Assembly (NCBI GenBank): GCA_024760905.1
Contig: CM045729.1
Location: 10,260,080-10,324,079 of the forward strand
Direction of reading: 5' to 3'
Origin: Plotosus lineatus
Taxonomy: Eukaryota > Chordata > Actinopteri > Siluriformes > Plotosidae
Length of the DNA: 64,000 bases
Shown here: positions 45,862-54,814 of the stretch, one piece after another
How positions within the stretch are numbered: the first letter of the stretch is position 1
Layout of the letters: the number at the start of each line of letters is the position of its first letter
Position numbers and translations under genes: made by a program
Notes under the pieces: model-generated
Seen by the model: the letters and a program-made list of their open reading frames with translations, nothing else
The model's database searches: none
What the model was told of the DNA's origin: nothing

Positions 45862-47384
45862 TAATAATAATAATAAAAACAAAAACAAAACAAAACAACA
45901 ATAATAACAGTAATTTAAATTTGTAATATACATATGAATGCTTCAAACCCCTTCAGTGCAGTTTATTAGAACACAGAAAGCAGCTTAAGGAATTGAAATT
46001 AGAAATTGTGTGTGCACGCACACACACACACAAGATAGAATGAATGTGAAAAATTGGTACTTTCAGCAGCTTACTGTATTGTACAGTGTCCTGCATCTTC
46101 TCCCAGACTCTGAACTTCAGGTTGCTCAGATGCTTTGCCACATGGATCAGGGCTCCTGAAATCTCATCTGGATGCTGCAGTGTGCACTGGGCTCTGTAAA
46201 CACATTCGGGAGTCAGTGCTGCTGTGGGTTTGGATTGAGAAACAGAGAATGAGAGAGACAGGAAGAACATCACTCACCTTTTCACTGTGGTCTTGTAGTT
46301 CTGTAAAACATCAAAGTAAATGCCAGTGGATATGATTGACATTTTTACACCAATGAAATGTGGCGTTTCTGATGATGGAAACAAGTTTTACTTTCTCACA
46401 GTATAAATACTGAATAAATGATCCTCACTTGTAAGAACGAGACGTCTTCAGCTCTCATGTCCTCTTCGATGGCTCTGATTTTGTCTGAAAGAGATGAAAT
46501 GTCTCTGCTCAGCTTCTCCATCCTCTCCTTCATCATCTGACTCTTCTGCTCCTCTTCCTCTCTCAGTGCAGTGATCCTGACTGTCTCTTCATCTCGTAGA
46601 AACCGGTGAAGCTCCTCAAACTCCTCCTTAATCTGACGCTCTGTGTGTTGGGACTGAATCTGCAGTGAAGAGGAAATCAAATGAAATCGAATCCATCATA
46701 CAATGATGTAAAATATAATTATAATATCAAACCCATGCTATTGATTCTGACCTTTATATGTTCTGCAGTCTGACTCCAGTTCAGTTTACAGTCTTTAAAG
46801 ATCTTCAGTTTCTCCTGTAGGGGCTTCAGTGCAGTTTTGAGCTCCTCCTGAAACAAATCCACACACTGCATGGAGACTCTGTGTTTCAGATCTTATTTTA
46901 CACATTGTTACCTCACACCACTGTTTATTATGGAGATTTAACCGTACAATGTTCAGTGTGTGTTTTTATAATATACATTATTTACCTTACAGTCTGTTAC
47001 TGCCTCATCAATGGGGCAGAATTTGTGGTTGGTATGTTTTCTTGAAATCTGACACACCACACACACCGGCTGTTGATCGTCCAGACAGAAGATTTTTAAT
47101 TTCTCACTGTGCAGACTGCAGACTGTTTCAGACCCTGATGAAGATCTCTGACTTCTCTCCTGTAAGAAAGTCTCACACAGGTTCTTTAAGGCCAGACTGA
47201 CGGGAGGAGAATCCTGAGATGACTTCCTCCTACAAACGGGACATTCTCTGGATCCTTTGGTCTCCCAGAACTTCTCCAAACACACTTTACACACACTGTG
47301 ACTGCAGCCAAGAACAACAGGATTCTTGAAGATTTCACAGCACACAGTACAGGAGAGATCCTCCTCTGAAAACTTAGAAGCCAT
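40839..47384 (-). CDS. TRIM-family E3 ubiquitin ligase, intact six-exon gene (A33/TRIM35-like)
   Basis: Exons on the minus strand: 46986-47384, 46752-46847, 46429-46659, 46278-46300, 46075-46193, 40839-41365. All introns are GT-AG, and the exon lengths (399, 96, 231, 23, 119, 527) sum to 465 codons including the stop. Exon 1 encodes a C3HC4 RING (residues about 12-52, CTVCCEIF...CPVCRR) and a B-box2 (about 88-125, [12 protein letters not shown]...CVVCQ...HTNHKF). Exons 2-3 encode a Glu/Lys/Arg-rich coiled coil. Exon 6 encodes a PRY-SPRY (B30.2) domain with [13 protein letters not shown] near its end. RING implies E3 ligase activity; B30.2 implies target recognition; fish relatives are often antiviral and present in many copies. 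The last intron (4.7 kb) carries a SINE and a 3.2-kb RTE LINE. Exact orthology is not assignable. Confidence 0.9.
41637..41984 (+). repeat. SINE family A, full length, in TRIM intron
   Basis: tRNA head from GGGGCAGTGGTGGTCTAGTGG (41637), box B 'gagttcgagtcccac', body, LINE-5'-like block (41870-41913) and LINE-3'-like tail (41930-41978). Flanked by ACTTTTATCATAATAAT at 41591-41607 and 41985-42001; an ATAATC run separates the left repeat from the head. The unit 1 counterpart at 18986-19001 is an empty site. Confidence 0.9.
42168..42418 (-). repeat. SINE family A, 3' half
   Basis: Counterpart of 19172-19424 in unit 1 with the same 5' truncation; the RTE LINE inserted at its end. Confidence 0.78.
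42469..44457 (-). pseudogene. RTE LINE reverse transcriptase part
   Basis: 662 codons in one frame: linker, fingers ([31 protein letters not shown]), palm with [25 protein letters not shown] and the catalytic MFADDIVIC, then the C-terminal region ending [23 protein letters not shown]. All visible RT motifs are present, but the endonuclease lies in another frame, so the full protein is not made. Confidence 0.9.
44417..45466 (-). pseudogene. RTE LINE endonuclease part (frameshifted)
   Basis: 349 codons: a basic N-terminal region ([18 protein letters not shown]), then an APE-like endonuclease with [15 protein letters not shown] (catalytic Glu), GADFNGHVG and a C-terminal KHRMV in place of the common SDHRMV. 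A 2-bp deletion near 44480-44492, judged against 54815-57972, separates it from RT. Confidence 0.88.
45612..46074. other. TRIM intron remainder with ATT and CA runs
   Basis: Intron 5 sequence shared with unit 1 (19430-19945). The ATT run at 45820-45860 and an AAAAC/AAC run replace the unit 1 hairpin. Confidence 0.6.
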
Positions 47385-47870
47385 TTTATTTTGCTGTTGT
47401 TCTCACCAGTCCGAATGTTCAGAGTTTCACTTTCACTTTGAGTAATTGCAGCCTGATTTCAGGTTTCTTTAAAGTAAAACACACAACTTTGTAGATCCAG
47501 TGATTAATCACTTCTTCACACAGTGCTGACAATGAGACTCAGATTTCTCCATTAACTGAGAATAAAACAAAACTCACCAGAGCAGAACACTGCATGCTGG
47601 TTATGGAGGACTGCAGTTGTCTGAGATGCCACACTTCCTGAATAGGAGGAGTTTTAGATCGACTTTTAGAGAGAATGATGTTCCCAACATTCGCAGTCAC
47701 TGAATGTCACAAAATGACATTCATCAGAAAAGTTGGCAAATCCAAAATCTGCTTAGCTCATTAGCATTCACCACACGAAGAGGTAGCCGAAAGTCTGTGT
47801 AAATAAATAAATAACTGCACTTATTACACTTGTGTCTGTAACGTTGGGGTAATGGACAATATAGCAATAT
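47385..47870. other. 5' flank of the intact TRIM gene
   Basis: Shared with unit 1 (21258-21750). It holds the interferon-response motif; no further promoter element such as a TATA box was recognised. A possible upstream non-coding exon boundary (minus-strand 'gttttgttttattctcag' near 47555-47575) is plausible but unsupported. Confidence 0.4.
47423..47434 (-). promoter_or_regulatory. Interferon-stimulated response element upstream of TRIM
   Basis: GAAAGTGAAACT on the minus strand, an exact match to the GAAANNGAAACT consensus, 39 nt upstream of the ATG at 47384. It is continued by another GAAA-type half (AAAGTGAAAG). It suggests interferon induction via IRF/ISGF3, as known for many TRIM genes. 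Motif seen; function inferred. Confidence 0.65.
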
Positions 47871-48058
47871 ACATCAGTCTCCTGGAGATGGAAGCAAAGG
47901 ATAAATATGTGAGAAAAGAACATTGATAAGAAAAATATGAATTATCAACAAAGGAGTCATTGCAGTTTTCCCTGCCTGACTTGCAATGGTTCCTTAAAAT
48001 CTCTCTAATCACAGACAGTGAGAGGTGTGGCTGGCATTTGATCATCCAGTTTCCTGCA

Positions 48059-48059
<1 letters not shown>

Positions 48060-48113
<54 letters not shown>

Positions 48114-48130
48114 TGTTGGGGGGGGGGGGG
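48060..48130 (+). repeat. (TG)n microsatellite with G-run
   Basis: TG run to about 48112 followed by a run of G at 48118-48130; longer than in unit 1. Confidence 0.95.
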
Positions 48131-48189
48131 TTTCGCAATGACAATTCAGTGATGAGACTTCAGTGTTATATCACTGTGGAAGCAACATC

Positions 48190-49345
48190 TGAATAAACAA
48201 CAGTTTGGTTTTCATGCCAAGAAAGAGCACCACAGATGCAGTGTTTGCTTTGAGGATGTTAATAGAGAAGTACAGAGACGGTCAGAAGGAGCTGCATTGT
48301 GCTTTTGTGGATCTGGAGAAAGCATATGACAGGGTGCCGCGAGAGGAACTGTGGTATTGCATGAGGAAGTCTGGAGTGGAAGAGAAGTATGTTAGAGTAG
48401 TGCGGGACATGTATGAGAGATGTAAGACAATGGTGCGGTATGCTGTCGGTGTGACCGATGAATTCAAGGTGGAGGTGGGATTGCATCAAGGGTCAGCTCT
48501 CAGCCCCTTCTTGTTTGCTATGGTGATGAACAGGCTGACAGACGAGGTTTAACAAGCAACTCTATGGACTGTTGTTTGCAGATGACATTGTGATCTGTAG
48601 TGAGAGCAGAGAACAAGTGCAGGAAAATCTAGAGAGGTGGAGGTGTGCCCTGGAAAGGAGGGGAATGAAGGTTAGCCTCAGTAAGATAGAACACATGTGT
48701 GTGAACGACAAGGACCCAAGAGGAACGGTGAGGTTACAGGGAGCAGAGATAAAGAAGGTGGAGGATTTTCAGTACTTAGGCTCAACAATCCAGAGCAATG
48801 GAGAGTGTGGAAAAGAGGTGAAGAAGTGTGTGCAGGCAGGTTGGAATGGTTGGAGAAAAGTATCTGGTGTGATGTGCGATAGGAAGGTATCAGCAAGAAT
48901 GAAAGGAAAAGTGTACAAGACAGTGATGAGGCCAGCGATGTTGTATGGTTTAGAAACAGTGGCCCTGGGGAAAAGACAGGAGGCTGAGCTGGAGGTAGCA
49001 GAGATGAAAATGTTGAGGTTCTCGTTGGGAGTAACGAGGATGGATAGGATCAAGAATGAGTACATCAGAGGAACAGCACATGTTAAAGGTTTTGGAGACA
49101 ACGTCAGAGAGGCTAGATTGAGATGGTTTGGACATGTACAGAGGAGGGATAGTGAATATATTGGTAGTAGGATGCTGAGGTTGGAACTACCAGGCAGAAG
49201 GTCTAGAGGAAGCCCAAAGAGAAGATTTATGGATGCGGTGAAGGAGGACATGAAGGTAGTTGGAGGAAGAGTAGAAGATGTAGAGGATAGGGTAAGATGG
49301 AGGCAAATCATTTGCTGTGGCGAACCCTAAAGGGAAAAGCCGAAA
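48190..49345 (+). mobile_element. RTE LINE, 5'-truncated (unit 2)
   Basis: Encodes RT from [20 protein letters not shown] to [19 protein letters not shown] (48205-48552). After a frame break near 48550 it continues from [19 protein letters not shown] to RWRQIICCGEP (48572-49330). It is less decayed than unit 1 copy 23345-24665, with only one obvious break. The tail 'ggcgaaccctaaagggaaaa' ends it; the Tc1 fragment follows at once. Confidence 0.9.
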
Positions 49346-49349
49346 AGAA

Positions 49350-49764
49350 TAAGGAGTTGCCTCGTCAAAGTCCTGACCTGAACCCTATTGAGATGCTGTG
49401 GCATGACCTTAAAAAGGTTGTTCATGCCGGAAAACCATCTGATCTTAAACAATTGTGCAGAGAAAAGTGGGCCAAAATCTCATCACAGTCATGTGAAAGA
49501 CTCATCGCCACTTATTGCAAATGCTTGAGTGCAGTTATTGCTGCAAAAGGTGGTTCAACCAGATATCCGGTTTAGGTGGCATTTACTTTTTCACACGGGC
49601 CCTTGTAGGTTCGGGGTTTTTTTCCTTTAAAAAATGCATGTGGTATTTACTTGTGTCTTATCGTTGTATAATATTTAGTTTTGCTTGATCTGAAATGGAT
49701 GACGGTGCAAACGTGCAAAAAATGTCAGAAATTGGTCAGGGGTGAAAACTTTGGCACAGCACTG
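49350..49764 (+). mobile_element. Tc1/mariner 3' end (unit 2)
   Basis: Counterpart of 24685-25114: SPDLNPIEMLWHDLKKVVHA with the DDE Glu, then QLCREKWAKISSQ, ending 'actttggcacagcactg' and TA. The junction with the RTE tail is shared by both units, so it is ancestral. Confidence 0.82.
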
Positions 49765-50009
49765 TATGTGCGACCATTGAAAAGTCTGGACCCACCTTCT
49801 ATACTTCAGTTGGAATGAGTAGTTGTGTTCAGACTTTAAAAGAAGACTGTGAAGCAACAACTGAAAATGTGATTGAACCAAGTGAAGTTGCGATTGACCC
49901 AGTGCAAACCCGCGTAATTCTGGTACTCATGAGCTCAGGCATTACTGTCATACTGGCAGACTGTCCAGCCTAGCATACAATTCATTATATATTTATATAT
50001 ACACACACA

Positions 50010-50328
50010 GAAAGGCAGTAATGGTCTAGTGGATAGGGCGATGGCTCGCTGATCCTAAGGTTGGGGGTTTGAGTCCCCACGGGGTTGTCACTGTCCCCCC
50101 AGTGCAGCTAATTAGGTTATCAAAGGCCGGACATGTCTCTCATTGTCTATGGTGAGAGGAATGTAAAAGAACCATTGCTGTTTTTCGTAAAGAGTCGGCT
50201 GCAAAGCCGTCAGCGTGTTTCTGTCCCTTGTAACAGGAAGGGCATCCGACGTAAAAACCTATGCCAAATCAAATGTGCGAATCAGATAATTTGCTGTGGT
50301 GACTCCCGAGAAAGGGAAAAAGATATAT
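50010..50328 (+). repeat. SINE family A, full length
   Basis: tRNA head (GGCAGTAATGGTCTAGTGG), body, 'caggaagggcatccgacgta' LINE-5' block (about 50236-50256) and LINE-like tail ('ttgctgtggtgactcccgag') to about 50320. Lies outside the aligned part of unit 2. Confidence 0.85.
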
Positions 50329-50331
50329 ATA

Positions 50332-51642
50332 TGTAACCCATATAAATACATGGTTACTAATTTTATTCGTAAAAATCCCTAATTTCCAACGCTCCCTGAA
50401 AGCACTATAGTTTTCCTTGTCCCCTTGAACGCATCATAAGCACATGCTGCATGCACCTAGCTAAGCACAGCAGAGCGTGCTGCAGAGCAGGACACAGAGA
50501 GCACTTGACAAGCTACACAAGTGAGTCAAACGATCCAAAATGTGTTTAAGTTAACTTTTAACAAGTTTTAACTAAGTTTATGTACTTTTCAGAGCCTTGT
50601 ATGTGTTTTGTTCTCTCTCAATCAAAGCGGGTGGAGTGTGTGTTTCTTGGAAACTCCGGCGAGTCATTACAACATGAAGCTAGCTTAAAAACCTATGCTA
50701 ACTTTACACATGGTGACTTAAAACTGTGTGCACTATTTTTTGTCTCTAAAAAGCTAAAACCAGTCGGAGTACACAACAAAGATTGTGCTGTGCACAAAAT
50801 GAGCCTTACATTTTATTTTTCTAAATGCTTTTGTTGAAGCACTTTTGCTAATGCATTAAGTAGTGCAGATAAGCACTTTTGTATTACATTCCATTCAGTG
50901 CCTTTCATGCACTTTTGTCATTTCATTTATGTGTTATTTCATAGAAATAAGTTGATAAAAACAATTAAGTTACAAACTTGAAATAATTTAATTTCATATG
51001 CCTTGAAAAAATGGTTAAATAAATATTGTGGTTGTTTGTTATGCTACATTGCAATACATATTGAATTCATGGAAGTAAAACCAGTGTTAAAACAGCAATG
51101 TAAAAGATTTTGAACATTTTATGAGATCTCATTTTATTTAGAAACTACTGTTAAGAAATATTTTATTCATTGTGTCTGTACTGCATGTGCAGACTGTTTT
51201 TTTTAGTGGACCTGGATCTGATCTTGAAGCTGGTTTCGGACACGGATGGCGAGCTAAACCCAGTGAGAACTCTTGGCGGATCCAGAAGCAGTGTGGCCAG
51301 CTGCTCTGGATGCGAGAGTGGATCTACAGAACCAACCACTTCAAATCACAGGATCCCAAATAAGAACAAATAAAACCACTTTATCCCAAACGGATCACAA
51401 TCCTGGAAAAGACCTCCCGAATTCACACAAATCAAACCTTAAGGGTTCGAACCTCAGAGACTCTAAGCCTTTTTTATTTTTATTTTGTAAAGAGCGCTCT
51501 ACACATTGTTTGCACTATTTCTTGTGCTATTGTGAAATTGTAATAAATCTGCTGGCTGTTCAACTTTAAATCTCTATAATTCATTCTACTCCTCTAGAAC
51601 CTAGCATGTAATCTAGCACAGCTATACTAAGCTGGTGTTACA
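50332..51642 (+). mobile_element. LTR-like element, 1.31 kb (solo-LTR candidate), copy 2
   Basis: Reverse complement of 21751-23035. Ends TGTAACCC and GGTGTTACA, a 6-bp perfect inverted repeat. It is set in a TATA-rich target, with TATA on each side. AATAAA lies near 51541, about 100 bases before the end. The exon-like ORF (51170-51373, VDLDLILKLVSDTDGELNPV) is open as in copy 1 with few changes. Its acceptor AG is kept, but the donor is lost ('cccaaataag' instead of 'cccaggtaag'). Confidence 0.65.
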
Positions 51643-51659
51643 TATATATTGAGATATAT

Positions 51660-51745
51660 ACACAGAGATTCCTCTATCTGCAGTTCATCAGGACCGAGAT
51701 CCACCGCAACCACCGGATCTCTCTGTCTGTGTATTTATATATATA
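51660..51745 (+). repeat. Short AT-flanked motif repeat
   Basis: One copy of the motif with 'gagatccaccgcaaccaccg', bounded by inverted CACAGAGAT / ATCTCTCTGT and AT runs; others lie near 26975, 27050 and 27885. Confidence 0.5.
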
Positions 51746-51750
51746 TATAT

Positions 51751-51985
51751 ACTAGTCCTTCTCAAAAAATTAGCATATTGTGATAAAGTTCATTATTTTC
51801 TGTAATGTACTGATAAAAATTAAACTTTCATATATTACAGATTCATTGCACACCAACTGAAATATTTCGGGTCTTTTATTGTTTTAAGACTGATGATTTT
51901 GGCATACAGCTCATGAAAACCCAAAATTCCGATCTCTAAAAAATTAGCATATCATGAAAAGGTAGCATATCATGAAAAGGTCAAA
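51751..51985 (+). mobile_element. Tc1/mariner 5' end fragment
   Basis: Carries 'ccttctcaaaaaattagcat' and 'aaaaaattagcatatcatga', phrases of the 5' non-coding end of a fish Tc1-like transposon. It ends abruptly where the hAT sequence begins; an 18-base segment 'agcatatcatgaaaaggt' is doubled at the junction. Confidence 0.65.
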
Positions 51986-54228
51986 ATAAAGTCACCCGAA
52001 AGCAAAGACGCGCAAATATGATGACGCATATGTAGCGCTTGGCTTCACCGTGACTACAGTGGGTGGCGAGCAAAGACCGGTATGTTTGCTGTGTCTAAAA
52101 ATGCTGGCAGCGGACAGCATGAAGCCAAATAAATTAAGGCGCCACTTGATAACATTACACCCCAATCACGCTGATAAGCCGCTTGAGTTTTTTCAACTAA
52201 AACGTGCCCAATATTGCCTACAATCATCCCGCTTTGTGGACACAACTTCGGTGAACCAGCGAGCAATATTAGCATCGTATAAGGTAGCATTCCAAATCGC
52301 TCAGTGCAAAAAACCCCACAACATCGCAGAGGAGCTGATACTGCCTGCAGCGGTAGACATGGTCTCTGTCATGCTGGATGATGCAAGTGCTGCAAAACTA
52401 AAAGCTATCCCGCTGTCCAATGACACTGTCGCCAGACGTATAGATGACATTGCTAACGATCTGCAAGAACAGCTAGTAGATAATCTCAGAGACAAACGTT
52501 TTGCCTTACAATTTGACGAAGCAACTGACAGCAACAAAGACTGTCTGTTTATTTCATATGTACGTTTTGACATGAATAACTCCCTGTGCGAGGATCTATT
52601 TTTTTGCAAATATGTCAGAGACAGGGCCACAGCTGAAGAGCTATTCAAGATGCTGGACTGCTTCTTGACTGAGAATGGGCTGAAGTGGGAGAACTGCATT
52701 GGTGTTTGCAGTGATGGTGCACAAACCATGGCAGGGAAGAAAAAAGGGCTTCAAGCACTCATCAAGAAGGCCTCACCAAATGCTGAGTGGACACACTGCA
52801 TCATACACAGAGAAGCACTTGCAGCAAGGCAGCTTTCTCCTGAATTAAGTGAGGTTATGACTGATATTATTGGTGCAGTCAATTTTATAAAGACCAGACC
52901 ACTGAAAACAAGAATATTCTCAGCTATCTGCGAGGAGATGGGAACTGAACATCAAGCTGTTCTGTTTCACAGTGAAGCAAGGTGGCTGTCACGAGGAAAA
53001 GTCTTGTCGCGAGTTTTGAGCTTAGAGAGCAGATAAGACTATTTTATGAGCAGGAGCACAAGTATGAAGTCGCAGAAAAATTCAGTGACGAGAACTTCCT
53101 TGGGAAACTGGCTTACCTGAGTGACATATTTGGGAAGCTAAATGAACTAAATCTACAGCTTCAAGGGAAAGATAAACACCTGCCTCAGGTCACAGACAAG
53201 ATTGTATCTTTCACGCGAAAGCTTGCAATGTGGGGCAGGCAACTTGATGAGGGAAACACTGACTCATTTGAGAACCTGCATGAATTTGTAGACACTACTG
53301 ACTATGATGCCAGCTCAGTGATTCCACACATTAAGCAGCATATTTCATCACTGATGGGATACTTTAAAAAGTACTTCCCTGACAACAGTTCCCAGTATGA
53401 CTGGGTGAGAGACCCTTTCCGTGCACCAGCTTTAACTGGTTTCAGCTCTGCAGAGGAGGACCAGTTCATTGACATGACGTCTGACTCCACATTGAGACTG
53501 AGCTTCACATCACAGACACTCAGTGAATTCTGGCTGAGTGTAGAAAGGCAGTATCCATTGTTAGGGAAGAGGGCAATGGGCATTCTGCTTCCTTTTGCAA
53601 CATCCTACCTTTGTGAGACTGGTTTCTCTGCTGTTGCTGCACTGAAGACCAAGTACAGGTCCCAGCTAAACATTGAGCAGGAGCTGAGAGTTGCAGTGTC
53701 ATGCTTCAAACCTCGCTTTGAGAAGCTGTGCGCTGCAAAACGTGCTCATTGTAGCCATTAATCTTGGCTTCCTCATTTTGAGAAAAAAAAATCAGCACAA
53801 ATTGTTCTATTTGTTCTTGTTTTGTAGGTTAAAGTGTATATATATATTGTGCTCCTGAGTTAATGTTTCTGAAGTCAATTTGAATTAATTATTTATTGAT
53901 TTTATTTTCAGCAGCAAATGGTGTGGTAAGTTTGTCAAAAATGTAACAAGGATATTATTATTTTTAAATTTAAGGCAAATTGATGCACTTTCTTTTACAG
54001 ACTAATAAAAACTGTTAAAAAAGTTATTCTTGTAAGTTGAACTATATCTCTTTCTTTTTGTTTTATTTATGTTAACAAGGATACGATATAATGAAGAGAT
54101 ATACCTGTAACTATATTATAGAAAAAAGTTATAATTTATAGTTGCAGCGGAAAGTGGGTGGTGGGGGGGCGCAAATTGTTTTCTTCTTGCTAGGGGGGGG
54201 CATAACAGAAAATAATTGAGAAGCACTG
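51986..54228 (+). mobile_element. hAT-family DNA transposon, one end missing
   Basis: Holds a hAT transposase gene and, at its right end (54216-54228), TTGAGAAGCACTG, the reverse complement of the CAGNGNTTCTCAA-type terminal repeat of hAT elements. No matching left repeat is seen; the left edge abuts a Tc1 fragment. 53762-54215 is AT-rich non-coding 3' sequence with G-runs. Confidence 0.82.
51998..53761 (+). pseudogene. hAT transposase (BED finger, ZBED5/SCND3-like)
   Basis: First frame to about 53036: a BED-type zinc finger (CLLC near 52084, then a HLITLHPNH His pair), then LQFDEATDSN with the first catalytic Asp and CSDGAQTMAG with the second. A single 1-base frame change near 53010-53025 separates the second part (to the stop at 53761). 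That part holds the C-terminal hAT dimerisation region, FWLSVERQYPLLGKRAM and CETGFSAVAALKTKYRSQL. No start ATG in frame is seen at the left; the frame is open from about 51990. Very similar proteins are annotated in fish as ZBED- or SCAN-like. One frameshift, so inactive unless that change is a sequencing or alignment artefact. Confidence 0.88.
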
Positions 54229-54790
54229 GTCGAGCCTATGGGGTGATGAACTCGCTGGACAGGACTGTGTGGCAGTCGAGGGATCTGAGCAGGCGGATGA
54301 AAGCCCAAGTCTTTCGCTCCCTTGTGCTCCCTGTCTTGCTCTACTCAAGCAAGACATGGACGCTCACGGTTGAGCTTGGACGACAACTGGACTCCTTTGT
54401 TACAACTTCCCTTCGCCGCATCTTCGGATACCTCTGGTGGGACTTTGTTACCAACCAAAAGGTGCTCAGGGATGCGGGGATGGTAAGAGTAATCTGCTTG
54501 ATCCACGACCGTCAGCTGCACTACTATGGGCACTTGGCGCGTTTCCCGCCTTCGGACCCAGCACACCGGATCCTGTCCGTTCAGGATCCTAGGGGCTGGA
54601 GCTGATCGCAGGGACGACCACGTGCAACGTGGTTGTCACAGCTGAGGGCTGCGATGCCAGGGGGTATGGGCCCTGTGTTGGCCTGGTCGATTGCCAGGAG
54701 ACGGCCGGATGAGTGGAGGTGGCTGGTGGACGCAGCGAAGTGCCGTCCCGGCGCATGCCCTCATACCTGACCTGAACTGACATATCTATA
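54229..54790 (+). mobile_element. LINE 3' coding fragment (C-terminal region)
   Basis: Encodes RAYGVMNSLDRTVWQSRDL, then a region with LVLPVLLYSSKTWTL, LRRIFGYLWWDFVTNQKVLRD and LHYYGHLARFPP, and a final SQGRPRATW / RRRPDEWRWLVDAAKCRPG segment past one stop (54603). This is the C-terminal tail of a non-LTR retrotransposon polyprotein; no RT core is left. Clade undetermined. Confidence 0.7.
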
Positions 54791-54814
54791 AGAGTGACTA
54801 TTTGATTTGTGACT

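Larger units (their letters stand above)
33967..49944 (+). repeat. Tandem segmental duplication, unit 2
   Basis: 33967-39600 aligns with 58381-64000 (unit 3), and 39030-49944 aligns with 16500-25600 (unit 1). It holds, left to right, rsph14 3' exons, a Tc1 element, the intact TRIM gene with a LINE in its last intron, a truncated RTE copy and a Tc1 tail. Junctions are abrupt at 33966/33967 and at 49944. Confidence 0.9.

Noticed and set aside
50580..50837. 85-codon plus-strand ORF
   Set aside because: Lies inside the LTR-like element and is not kept open in the inverted copy in a clear way; probably chance.
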